Source: Rhodothermales bacterium (GTDB taxonomy: Bacteria > Bacteroidota > Rhodothermia > Rhodothermales > Bin80). From it: DNA of 54,521 bases. How positions within the stretch are numbered: position 1 is the stretch's first letter; each line of letters opens with the position of its first letter. The translations under genes were made by a program, and so were the position numbers. Location: the NCBI GenBank assembly GCA_022821385.1, contig JAJEDR010000043.1:1-54521 (forward strand), written 5' to 3'. The notes beneath the pieces were generated by a model. That model was not told the DNA's origin and made no database searches. It saw nothing but the letters and a program-made list of their open reading frames with translations. Shown here one piece after another: positions 28,691 to 36,911 of the stretch.

Positions 28691-29854
28691 ATGATACGTA
28701 AGGCCCTTCTATTCACGATTATGGGATTCATTCTGTCCAGCGCACTCCCAGCCTCTGGCCAGGCACCGGTCCTGCGATCTGCCTACCACGACTACCGCGT
28801 CGTCACGGTGGTCCAAGGTCTCGAACGTCCTTGGTCAATAGCTTTTCTGCCCGGGGGCGACATGTTGGTCACCGAACTCGCGGGGCGACTCCGGATCGTT
28901 CGGGAGGGAAGTTTGCTGGAGGAGCCGGTGGCCGGGGTCCCCGAGGTCTTGGCTGAAGGCCAGGGCGGGCTGCTTGATGTAGTTCTGCATCCAGAATTCG
29001 CATCGAACCGCCTGATTTACCTCAGTTACTCAAAACCCTTGGTCGACACTGAAGGGGCGACGACGGCCGTTGTGCGAGGCCGGTTTGAAAACGACCGCCT
29101 CACCGAGGTCGAGCAGATCTTCGAAGCGGACTCGCGGGGACGGGGACACTACGGTTGTCGCTTGGCCTTCGACGGGAACGGTTACCTGTTTATCACTATC
29201 GGAGACCGCCAAGTGCCGCCTGAGGGAGACTTGGAGATTCACTCCGCGCAAGACCTCTCCAACCACCATGGCACGGTCATCCGCGTCCACGATGATGGGC
29301 GCATTCCCACAGACAATCCCTTCGTTGATCAAACTGGGGCACAACCGGAAATATGGAGCTACGGACATCGGAACGCACAGGGCCTGGCGATCCATCCAGA
29401 AACGGGCGATCTCTGGATCAATGAGCATGGTCCCCAGGGCGGCGATGAACTTAACCTGATACGCCCGGGCCTCAATTACGGATGGCCCGTAGTCGGTTAC
29501 GGCGTGAACTACCGAAGTGGCTCTGCTATCCACGAAGGGACCCATCGCGAAGGAATGGAACCGCCCGTGTATTTCTGGGTGCCGTCAATCGCCACCTCGG
29601 GGTTTTTAATTTACACCGGGGATCGTTTTCCCGAGTGGCATGGCAATTTCTTCGTGGGCGGACTGTCGGGCCAACAACTGGCGCGCCTGACACTCAATGG
29701 CCAAGAGGTTGAGCACGAAGAGACGCTTTACTTTGGTAGAGGTCGCATCCGCGACGTCCGCCAGGGACCGGATGGCTACATCTACCTAGCTATCGATGAC
29801 CGCCGGGGTGGCTTGACTCCGATAGTGAAGCTAGAGCCTGCAGACGCGCACTGA
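28691..29854 (+). CDS. PQQ-dependent soluble aldose sugar dehydrogenase (GSDH family)
   Basis: A 387-residue periplasmic enzyme. Signal peptide at residues 1-~24 ending S-G-Q-A. The beta-propeller fold of soluble glucose/aldose dehydrogenases (YliI/Asd type) is recognised from 'LERPWSIAFLPGGDMLVTE', 'GQGGLLDVVLHPEFASN', 'SYGHRNAQGLAIHPETG', 'INEHGPQGGDELNLI' and 'GLNYGWPVVGYG'; the last three hold the PQQ and calcium ligands. It oxidises free sugars to lactones, passing electrons from PQQ to the respiratory chain. No PQQ synthesis genes are nearby. Confidence 0.92.
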   Translation: MIRKALLFTIMGFILSSALPASGQAPVLRSAYHDYRVVTVVQGLERPWSIAFLPGGDMLVTELAGRLRIVREGSLLEEPVAGVPEVLAEGQGGLLDVVLHPEFASNRLIYLSYSKPLVDTEGATTAVVRGRFENDRLTEVEQIFEADSRGRGHYGCRLAFDGNGYLFITIGDRQVPPEGDLEIHSAQDLSNHHGTVIRVHDDGRIPTDNPFVDQTGAQPEIWSYGHRNAQGLAIHPETGDLWINEHGPQGGDELNLIRPGLNYGWPVVGYGVNYRSGSAIHEGTHREGMEPPVYFWVPSIATSGFLIYTGDRFPEWHGNFFVGGLSGQQLARLTLNGQEVEHEETLYFGRGRIRDVRQGPDGYIYLAIDDRRGGLTPIVKLEPADAH

Positions 29855-29883
29855 CCAGGAAGGAAATATCGTTTCACGGTAGT

Positions 29884-29953
29884 TTGCCGAAACGTCTCTC
29901 TCGGCGCCTGACTACGGATCAGAAAACCAGGGGTTCGAAGCCTCTTTGGCATA
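29884..29953 (+). pseudogene. Degenerate tRNA-Arg(ACG)-like sequence
   Basis: The 3' half is a good tRNA: anticodon arm CTGA-CTACGGA-TCAG (anticodon ACG at 29914-29916), variable AAACC, and T arm AGGGG-TTCGAAG-CCTCT. It matches the usual bacterial tRNA-Arg(ACG) anticodon arm exactly. The 5' half is abnormal: a 6/7-bp acceptor and a 4-bp D stem can be drawn, but the D loop is TCTCTC and lacks the conserved GG, and the 3' end reads CCG rather than CCA. It is either a decayed tRNA or an integration-site copy of a tRNA 3' end. Confidence 0.5.
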
Positions 29954-29988
29954 CCGAATCAACCTCTTGGTTTCGTCACCGCTGTGGC

Positions 29989-30384
29989 TTAGCGGCTAAC
30001 TCGTCCAGATGCATCGCCAGGGAGCAGTTTTTCTATTTCCGTAACGGTTACTCGGTAAAAGTCGCCCGGGATGGTATGCTTGAGACAGGACGCGGCAATG
30101 CCAAAATTTAGGACTCTCTGATCGTCTCCTTCAAATGACAGGAGCTCATAGATGAGGCCCCTGCCAAATGAATCGCCTCCGCCAACCCGGTCTACAATTG
30201 GAGTGACCTCGTAAGTAGGTCCATGGAGGAGCTTCGATCCGTTCCATGGAACCCCTGACCCGATATTATGTGAGGCGCTGATCGAGCTTCTCAGTGTGGT
30301 TACTACGCGCATTAGGCCTAAAACCGCTTGATTCAGGGCGAAATACGTGCCTTTTGGCGATGTTTTGTCAAATCCCCCTGTAGC
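29989..30384 (-). pseudogene. 2-keto-3-deoxygluconate kinase (PfkB family) C-terminal remnant
   Basis: About 130 residues open from 30384 to the stop at 29989. 'VDRVGGGDSFGRGLIYELLS' is the PfkB signature with the catalytic Asp in G-G-G-D; 'AASCLKHTIPGDF' and the ending 'GDASGRVSR' are typical of KDG kinases. The frame upstream ('KGTYFALNQAVLGLMRV') still follows the family, then hits a stop at 30385-30387, and the N-terminal sugar-binding half is absent. So this is a truncated gene, not a working kinase. Confidence 0.72.
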
Positions 30385-30388
30385 TTAA

Positions 30389-30429
30389 ACGCCCGGGAGG
30401 GGGGTCTCCTCCCGATTCACAACGGGCGT
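30389..30429. repeat. Nested GC-rich inverted repeat
   Basis: Outer arms ACGCCC (30389-30394) and GGGCGT (30424-30429) enclose inner arms GGGAGG (30395-30400) and CCTCCC (30408-30413). It marks the point where the truncated KDG kinase frame ends. Could be a terminator core or a rearrangement scar. Confidence 0.4.
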
Positions 30430-30545
30430 ATCCTCTTGCGAAACGGCTGAACAATGTACTTCAGACTGGCTCGGACTGACCTTTGCTGCGCACCCTCTGC
30501 AGGATTACTTACCCCTCCAAAACATTGCGTGTAGAGCGGATCGGT

Positions 30546-31502
30546 TTATGCCTCTTTACACAGGGATTCAAGTGTAAAGCCCGTTGTTGTACATCCAATG
30601 ACCCGTACAATCTGGCATACGTGGCGCGCCCGTCCAAATCCCGTGATCAATACTACAATATGCACTGCACGAAGTACAAGATGCCGCTGATCAATGCCGC
30701 GTGCACCTTCGCGAGCTAGATCACTCAAGCGCTCAAGTGCCTTGTCTGCATCCTCGCCGTGGATCGTAGCACATCCACCAGGATGACCGGTAATCCATGC
30801 ATCCAGTAGAGACTTGGCCGAAGCATCGCGTACCTCGCCTACAATAATCCGATTAGGGGTTGCACGCAGACTGAACTTCACGAGCTCACGCATACTGATC
30901 CGGGCGGTAGTCTGAAGCTGGAGCGTGTCGGCCGCCCGGACATTGAGTTCCGTAGTATCCTCTAGGATCACCAGGCGCTCCTCGGGAAAAATGTCAATAA
31001 TGGACTTCAATATGGCATTACAGAGAGTTGTCTTTCCACTGCCGGTGGGTCCAGCAACCAGAATGTTCTGGCGTGATTCGATGGCTGATCTAAGTATAGA
31101 ATACCCATCAGGCGTCAGCATTGAATCCTTCACATAGTCTTCCAGTGCAGGGATTTGCCGACACGGCTTGCGAATATTAAAAGCAGGCCCTGAAGTCAAT
31201 GGCGGAATAAATCCCTGTATCCGACATTTCCCAAGATCCCGCTGCAAAACGGCAGCCGCAAGTGAGGGATGATCACGATCAAAACGATTGGAGGTGACGG
31301 ACGCAATAGCCCGAAGAAACGCTTCGGCACCTTGCGATGATAAATCGGCAGGTACAGATATCCTACTTCCAGTCGTAGTAATTGCACGTACACACAGGTC
31401 AGGGTTCACATAAACTTCTTCGACTTCGGAGCTCTGAAGCAGCGTAAGAATCTGATCACCAAGGTATTGCTGAATTAAGGCACTAAGGCGCTCAGAATCC
31501 AT
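30546..31502 (-). CDS. trbB: TrbB/VirB11-type secretion ATPase
   Basis: A 318-residue ATPase, full length for TrbB (RP4 TrbB is ~320). Walker A is GPTGSGKTT (residues 151-159, Lys157), Walker B 'RLVILEDTTEL', and the His box 'GHPGGCATIHGED' is present, as is the arginine-rich segment 'FSLRATPNRIIVGEVRDA'. VirB11-like hexamers power assembly of type IV secretion or conjugation channels at the inner membrane. Its start overlaps the end of the traF-like gene by 11 bp, so the two are translationally coupled. No other trb/tra genes are seen downstream, which is unusual. Confidence 0.88.
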   Translation of the reverse strand: MDSERLSALIQQYLGDQILTLLQSSEVEEVYVNPDLCVRAITTTGSRISVPADLSSQGAEAFLRAIASVTSNRFDRDHPSLAAAVLQRDLGKCRIQGFIPPLTSGPAFNIRKPCRQIPALEDYVKDSMLTPDGYSILRSAIESRQNILVAGPTGSGKTTLCNAILKSIIDIFPEERLVILEDTTELNVRAADTLQLQTTARISMRELVKFSLRATPNRIIVGEVRDASAKSLLDAWITGHPGGCATIHGEDADKALERLSDLAREGARGIDQRHLVLRAVHIVVLITGFGRARHVCQIVRVIGCTTTGFTLESLCKEA

Positions 31503-32049
31503 TCCCCACTAGGATAAAGTATGGTGGTTCCCCACAGGAAACAGGACCATAGTATCTGCTGTCATAGCTGAATGGGTTATGTCTGCTCAATAAAAAACAT
31601 TCACCAGGTTGCAGGATATGCATGCCTGTGGCATTGGCCAGACTTCTGCCCCTTCGATCATGTGCGTATATGGGGGCTTCGTGATCGCCCCATCCCTGAA
31701 CCTGGATCCTTCCGTCAAAGACCACTACCGTATCTCCCTGCAAGGCAATGATGGGCTTGCCGATTCGCGCTGAACCATTAGGACAGGATCCCCGTCGAAC
31801 GTAGCCCCGTTGGACCGCGCTCAGCCCAACCTCGGCGGGAAGACATGTGCGGAGCACATACCCGCGTTGGAGATCAAACACCTTTGTAATACGATAAAAT
31901 CCAAGCGGCAATGAGTCTGACGTGTTAACAAAAAGAGGCCAACTCACACGGCCCACAGGAGCGGATTGAATGACCACCGCAGTGACCACAAAACTGCAGA
32001 CAACCAAGACGCCGACAATCTGGGGTCGGGATGGTATTTGGCAACGCAT
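31492..32049 (-). CDS. traF: TraF-like S26 signal peptidase
   Basis: A 185-residue protein with an N-terminal membrane helix (residues ~10-32) and a periplasmic S26 domain. 'NTSDSLPLGFYRI' holds the nucleophilic Ser of the conjugative TraF/LepB family, and 'KPIIALQGDTVVV' the Gly-Asp following the general-base region; 'LQPGECFLLSRHNPFSYDSR' plus 'YYGPV' is the usual C-terminal box. In IncP plasmids TraF processes and cyclises the pilin TrbC. No pilin gene is visible here. It starts 10 bp after the response-regulator gene and overlaps trbB. Confidence 0.85.
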   Translation of the reverse strand: MRCQIPSRPQIVGVLVVCSFVVTAVVIQSAPVGRVSWPLFVNTSDSLPLGFYRITKVFDLQRGYVLRTCLPAEVGLSAVQRGYVRRGSCPNGSARIGKPIIALQGDTVVVFDGRIQVQGWGDHEAPIYAHDRRGRSLANATGMHILQPGECFLLSRHNPFSYDSRYYGPVSCGEPPYFILVGNGF

Positions 32050-32059
32050 TCAGTCGCCG

Positions 32060-32785
32060 CTATGCAATGACCTCAAAATCGGCCAGACGATACCCAACGC
32101 CCTGCACCTTAAGGACATGTTTCGGATTCAAGGAGTCTCTTTCCAGCTTGCATCGCAGTGCATATGCGTGACGATCGGTAGTTCTTGTTTTTACATCATG
32201 TGGGATCTTTAATACTCTAACATTGAACTCTGGCCTCGAAACTGCATGCCCCTTTCGAGCGGCCATGTAATGCAGTACCTTCCACTCCATTGGTGTGAAG
32301 TGCACTGGCTGACCGTTCTTGATGGCCACATGTGATTCAAAGTCACATCGGGTATCGCCCACCTGTATGACACGGGGAAGACTGCCCCCGTGCTGCACAC
32401 GTCTACAGATGGCCTTGGCGCGCGTCACCAGTTCGTGGGTATTGAAAGGTTTACCCATATAATCATCTGCACCCGCTTCCAAACCCCGCACACGGTCCCC
32501 TATGGTGTCCTTACCGGAAACTATAATGACCGGAGTCTCACAGCCGAATTCTCGTATTCGCCGTACGACTTCCAGCCCGTTTAGGCCTGGTATCGTTATA
32601 TCCACAATGGCTAGATCCAAAAAATCTTCAGACTGAATGAAGTCTGTCGCATCGTAGCCATTAGAGATGACGGTCACCCGTGCACCCCGCTGCTTGAAGA
32701 CATGCTTGAGTCCCCTGGCGATCAGGTTATCATCTTCGGCGACAAGCACATTGGTGATCGTTCCCGAGTCTGCTGTATAGGGCAT
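32060..32785 (-). CDS. OmpR-family response regulator
   Basis: A 241-residue two-component regulator. Receiver domain: acidic pocket Glu17/Asp18, phosphoacceptor Asp62 in 'LAIVDITIPGLNG', Ser90 and Lys112 ('GKPF'). C-terminal winged helix: 'VHFTPMEWKVLHYMAARKGH' and 'HVLKVQGVGYRLADFEV'. It follows the histidine kinase gene by 4 bp and precedes traF by 10 bp, all on the minus strand, so the four genes form one transcription unit. Its targets probably include its own operon. Confidence 0.9.
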   Translation of the reverse strand: MPYTADSGTITNVLVAEDDNLIARGLKHVFKQRGARVTVISNGYDATDFIQSEDFLDLAIVDITIPGLNGLEVVRRIREFGCETPVIIVSGKDTIGDRVRGLEAGADDYMGKPFNTHELVTRAKAICRRVQHGGSLPRVIQVGDTRCDFESHVAIKNGQPVHFTPMEWKVLHYMAARKGHAVSRPEFNVRVLKIPHDVKTRTTDRHAYALRCKLERDSLNPKHVLKVQGVGYRLADFEVIA

Positions 32786-32789
32786 TGTA

Positions 32790-33503
32790 TTAAATGAATG
32801 TTTTTTGTGGTAGAATCACACGCATCACAGTTCCTACGCCGACCGTACTGGCCACTTCGATACGCCCACCGTGGGCATGGACAATTTCCTGTGCTATCGC
32901 GAGCCCCATACCACTGCCGGATACTGTATCGCTGGCTCGAAAGCGCGGCTTAAAAATGCTTGGCAAATACTCTGGCGCAATACCAGTCCCCCGGTCGCGC
33001 ACCCGGAACTGTATGCCGTCGGATTGCAAGTCGGCAGCAATTACAATCTCGGTGGGCTGACTGTATGCAATTGCATTATCGAGCAGGTTCGTAAGTACAC
33101 GCCCAAGTGCGGGCCCATCACCCCAGACCAGGGGCAACTCTTTTCTTGCGTGGAGAACAAACGTGTAATTTGGGTGCAGCTGCCTGTAAATGTCAGCAGT
33201 ATCTCGAAGCATTGCCCCGATGTCTACTTCCTGGTACTGCACTGATGACCTGAAATTCTTCAACACACAGCGCATCATTTGCACGAGCCGGTCGACTTGC
33301 TCAGTAATGACGGTATGGCAAGCGTCACGCTCGGGGTCATCTGGCCGCATATCACGCAATCGGTCGTTGTAGAGTGCAATAGCACTGAGTGGGGTTTTCA
33401 TGTCGTGGGATAAACTAGCAAGAGGAAAATTGGTCATGAGTCTTTCATAGATCAGTTTTGTGTTCCAGATAAAAACCAGTGCCGCTGCATGCGGCGCTGG
33501 CAA
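32790..33503 (-). CDS. Sensor histidine kinase, catalytic part
   Basis: A 237-residue frame (first codon TTG; first ATG at 33437) with a complete kinase core: H box 'SHDMKTPLSAIALYNDRL', N box 'LTNLLDNAIAYS', G1 'RDRGTGIAPEYL', F box 'IFKPRF' and G2 'GSGMGLAIAQEIVHAHGGRI'. It would phosphorylate the response regulator encoded 4 bp downstream. The N-terminal sensor is missing from this frame; hydrophobic segments that fit one lie just upstream in another frame (33445-33681), so the gene probably carries a frameshift near 33490-33510 or is translated as two pieces. Confidence 0.85.
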   Translation of the reverse strand: MPAPHAAALVFIWNTKLIYERLMTNFPLASLSHDMKTPLSAIALYNDRLRDMRPDDPERDACHTVITEQVDRLVQMMRCVLKNFRSSVQYQEVDIGAMLRDTADIYRQLHPNYTFVLHARKELPLVWGDGPALGRVLTNLLDNAIAYSQPTEIVIAADLQSDGIQFRVRDRGTGIAPEYLPSIFKPRFRASDTVSGSGMGLAIAQEIVHAHGGRIEVASTVGVGTVMRVILPQKTFI

Positions 33504-33681
33504 CAGAGTAGGTGAGGATTGCCGTCAACTGACAATCGGTACCACGCGCTCCTGAGATCTGCCATTTCGTCTGCCCAATCCAAGTTGCCAGGATTCGGTT
33601 GATGAAAGAAACCTGGGTTCCTGCGTACCAGAAAATGAGACTGATACAGAAGGCCACAATAAACCCTTCTATCCGTATCAT
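33445..33681 (-). pseudogene. N-terminal membrane part of the histidine kinase in a shifted frame
   Basis: From the ATG at 33681 the frame gives a hydrophobic helix ('FIVAFCISLIFWYAG'), a short loop, and a second hydrophobic stretch ('LTAILTYSVASA') that would join to 'AAALVFIWN' in the kinase frame. Read together, this is a two-helix membrane sensor followed by the kinase. The change of frame falls in a GC-rich segment (GCCAGCGCCGCATGCAGCGG region). Confidence 0.5.
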
Positions 33682-33899
33682 AGGCCGAAGCACATAAATA
33701 CATGCCATATACATACTATAAACAAAATATAACATAAATTTATTATATATTTTTAATATGTAAACCTAGAAATCACATAAACTTGTAACGCTACTGGAAA
33801 AATCACGACAAACGAACGAGCATGGGGCACTCGGGGAGATGCCCTTCGGATATGCTGCTAGGATTGGGGGCTATTCAGAAGCCGGGAGAGCTGGCAAGG

Positions 33900-35042
33900 T
33901 TACGTTATTTCGTAGACCACGACCATGATATCTTCACCATTCTGTTGCTCAGTACCATAGGCGCGACCATTACGAATCATTTTGAGGGTCACGTTAATCG
34001 GAAGCGCAGCTATGCCAACCACCTCACTCTCCATATCCAGGATCAGCCAGTCTGCAGTGGTGGCGTTTTCGATAGAACTCAATTTGACCCATACATTACC
34101 GGCCTCGTCCACCACAAAAGTTTTGAATGCTGGCTTGGTCTCGTGGAGCCCTCGCGCAGCAAGTAATTTCTCGTGCTGCTCATTCACCATGTCCTGCGCC
34201 GCAGCTTCTGCTTCTGCATCCGTGATGAAAACGGGATCATGTTCATGGTAAATACGCGTCTGGATTGAACCATCAACATTAGCTACCGAGATCTGGATAG
34301 CGTCGCCCCATCCATAGTAAAGCATGTCATTGGGACCCATCGCCCAAGCCGCATTTCGAGCATACGGTACACCGTGTATCGTAAAACCGCCACTCTCCTC
34401 AAAAACGTGATAGATCATCTCATTATCCCGTACTGTAGCAATAATCTCCTGCCCATAGTCTCCGTCCAGATCAACCTTACGGATTTCAAAATCAGCATCC
34501 TCGTGAACGGTCATTTTCCCATCGTGCCCCGGCTGGAAAGGCCTGGCTTGTATTGGCATGATCCACCCGGCCTCACCAATCCCTATGATACCCACTGCCC
34601 CCTTAATACCGTCATCTTCCACGGTGACGTGGCGGACAAAAGAAAAATCGTGGGGATCATATACCATTACACGATCAGTGTAGACCTCCCACACATACAC
34701 CGAATCCGCCGACCCTACAACCACGCCCCAGGTGTACCTGTACTCACCCGGTCCTTGGCCCATACCTCCGACATCACTCACGTACGCGCCCTCGCTGTTG
34801 AATACCCGTATTGACGGCCGACGTGCTTCCTCCACAATGATATCTCCTCGACTATTGACCGCAAGATTCGTAATCCGTGAGAAGAGCACCGTATCACCGG
34901 CTGCTTCATCCCCTAGCCGCAGCACTTCCGTGATGTCAACTTGGCCCACCTCAGAGGGCTCACGTGAGGCTTCCTGATCCGAACATGCAGCAAGGAGTGC
35001 GATGAGGAGCACGCAGGTAAGAAATTGGTTATTAAACGGCAT
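33900..35042 (-). CDS. 6-bladed beta-propeller lipoprotein (copy 2)
   Basis: A 380-residue lipoprotein. I start it at 35042 because that places the signal 'FLTCVLLIALLAAC' (lipobox L-A-A-C) at the N-terminus; an ATG at 35081 lies 13 codons upstream. The mature part reads 'TEVLRLGDEAAGDTVLFSRI', 'VNSRGDIIVEE', 'IRVFNSEGAYVSDVGGMGQG' and 'PGEY', and ends 'EDIMVVVYEIT', nearly the same ending as copy 1 (VVAYEIT). Role unknown; probably binds a ligand at the cell surface or in the periplasm. Confidence 0.82.
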   Translation of the reverse strand: MPFNNQFLTCVLLIALLAACSDQEASREPSEVGQVDITEVLRLGDEAAGDTVLFSRITNLAVNSRGDIIVEEARRPSIRVFNSEGAYVSDVGGMGQGPGEYRYTWGVVVGSADSVYVWEVYTDRVMVYDPHDFSFVRHVTVEDDGIKGAVGIIGIGEAGWIMPIQARPFQPGHDGKMTVHEDADFEIRKVDLDGDYGQEIIATVRDNEMIYHVFEESGGFTIHGVPYARNAAWAMGPNDMLYYGWGDAIQISVANVDGSIQTRIYHEHDPVFITDAEAEAAAQDMVNEQHEKLLAARGLHETKPAFKTFVVDEAGNVWVKLSSIENATTADWLILDMESEVVGIAALPINVTLKMIRNGRAYGTEQQNGEDIMVVVYEIT

Positions 35043-35447
35043 ATGGATATGAACTAGTCTCCCGAAGAAGCAAGGTGGCAATAATTGGTGCTTGACAGAG
35101 AATAGGAGTTATTTGTGATTCTTGCTATACTCATGGTAACCTAGACACATAATTGCAATTTCGCCGGCGGATTTTCGGGGAAATCGTGCGCCTTTCGGTT
35201 TGCTGAACGGCCATTGGAAAACATTTTTCAACCGTGATGCGGCTGTGACTGGAACATGCATGCCAACCCGGCACTCCGCCGCCTTCCTCCTTTGGCGGGG
35301 CCTTTCCAAATCCCATCGTTAGGGATGGCGTAGCAATACGCAGATCCCGCCTAATTGCCAGCTGTGGACTGCAAGCAAACCACGTTAGAGAAGGGGGCTT
35401 AATGACTTAAATTCCGTCACTCAAGCCGCCTGTACAGCGTCCGTGAA
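35043..35447. other. Intergenic region, no gene seen
   Basis: About 405 bp between two minus-strand propeller genes; it should carry the promoter of copy 2. Short minus-strand frames around 35109-35316 show no convincing protein. Confidence 0.35.
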
Positions 35448-36698
35448 TCAGGCTTTGGGCTTTTCGATCCGCGCTCTCACGATAATGTCGGAACCATGAT
35501 CATCCCGAGTGAGGCCATATAGAACCCCATTCCGCATGATCGGATATGAACGCAAACTAAATGGGATTTTCAGCATTCCCAGATAGCGTCCCTCAGGGTC
35601 AAACAGGTCAAAAAGCGATCCTTCATTCTCCTCATCATCATCTAACTCTATAGCGACTCGCCTAACCCAAAGATTGGCCTCGTCGTCGCAGAAGAGAGAA
35701 CTCACTACCGGCCGAGTCTTGGGAATCTTTGACCAGTCGATCTTCCCTCCTTGGTCAGTGAACCACTCCATGCTCTGGCCCAACTCTGTCCTGTCTTCAG
35801 CAGTTACCCGAATCGGATCATATTCCTTGGTGACCCTGCGGAGCGTTTCACCGTGGCCAGTGATTTCGGCAAGCTCGTATTGATCGGTGTGGAGTGTCCA
35901 GAGATTACCGTTAGGAGCAAAGCACCATGCAATGTAACCTTGGTAGGGAACACCCACTTGCATGTCTCCGGTCTCATTACTGAAGTATTCAATGTCAGGT
36001 TTTTCCGGGACCGGTATCGTGTCCAGCGGGGTCAGGGACTGATCAAACCGGGCGAATGACTCTGTCGTCGTGCCCTCATCATGGAAGGATCTGATTAAAG
36101 CATTGTACCGGCCTACTGGATCAAAACCACCCGAATATGGCATTCGGCTCCAGCCAACGCCACCAATCGATTCCGTTCTAAGGTAGTCCCCGTACCCGTC
36201 TAGTATGGAAAGCCGGCCCCTTGCCATTTCCATGACCCAAATCTCTCCATTACGGCTCAGGTCAACCGCGCTGGCGTTTTCAAATTCCCCAGGCCCAGTT
36301 CCCCTGCCCCCCACGGTGTTTATGTGGGTGCCGTCCGAGCCGAAGACATGGATCTCTTGCGTTTGGCCATCAAGTGCAAAAACTCGCCCCTGCGCATCCA
36401 CATCAAAGGAGCTAATATTGCCGAATAAAATCGCCTCGTCACCCGTGTCGCTTCCAATCCTCATCTCCTCCACAACCTGCCAAGTTTCTTCCGATGACCA
36501 GAGCGGTTCCTCGGTATTTCGGACTACGATTTCGCCGGAAGCAAGCGTATCAATCGTGCCGGGCCAGTCTTCACCAGAATCAGTGCCTGCTGAACCGCAG
36601 CCGGTGCCCAGCAACGCGAAGGTCAATGCAATAGCACAAATTACGGCAGTATTAGAGCGTACATTCGTGATGAGGGAAGTTTTCTTAAGCCAAGTCAT
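35448..36698 (-). CDS. 6-bladed beta-propeller lipoprotein (copy 3)
   Basis: A 416-residue lipoprotein with signal 'AVICAIALTFALLGTGC' (lipobox G-T-G-C). It shares the family plan: 'VEEMRIGSDTGDEAILFGNI', 'VDAQGRVFALDGQTQEIHVF', 'VGGRGTGPGEFENASAVDLS' and 'GEIWVMEM'. It is longer and more diverged than copies 1 and 2. Function unknown. Confidence 0.82.
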   Translation of the reverse strand: MTWLKKTSLITNVRSNTAVICAIALTFALLGTGCGSAGTDSGEDWPGTIDTLASGEIVVRNTEEPLWSSEETWQVVEEMRIGSDTGDEAILFGNISSFDVDAQGRVFALDGQTQEIHVFGSDGTHINTVGGRGTGPGEFENASAVDLSRNGEIWVMEMARGRLSILDGYGDYLRTESIGGVGWSRMPYSGGFDPVGRYNALIRSFHDEGTTTESFARFDQSLTPLDTIPVPEKPDIEYFSNETGDMQVGVPYQGYIAWCFAPNGNLWTLHTDQYELAEITGHGETLRRVTKEYDPIRVTAEDRTELGQSMEWFTDQGGKIDWSKIPKTRPVVSSLFCDDEANLWVRRVAIELDDDEENEGSLFDLFDPEGRYLGMLKIPFSLRSYPIMRNGVLYGLTRDDHGSDIIVRARIEKPKA

Positions 36699-36911
36699 AA
36701 TTCATCGTCCGTTACATTCAAGATTGTGAAAATCTGCCTGCGTGCCAGTTACCGAGAACTGTCCCGTTGGCATGTGGTAGGATCCACTGCTCACAAAGAT
36801 TCCTGGCTTCGTCATGCTCAAGATAGCCCCGGTTGAGATATAAAGGTTCGTAAAATGGATCAGCTTGGCTTGTCGGCAGCATGAGGCGTTGCAGCTAGCG
36901 GTGCCCCGTGG

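Noticed and set aside
30361..30440. A second tRNA in the GC-rich nested repeat
   Set aside because: GTAGCTTAA resembles tRNA positions 7-15, but there is no T arm with GTTCRA and no acceptor pairing.
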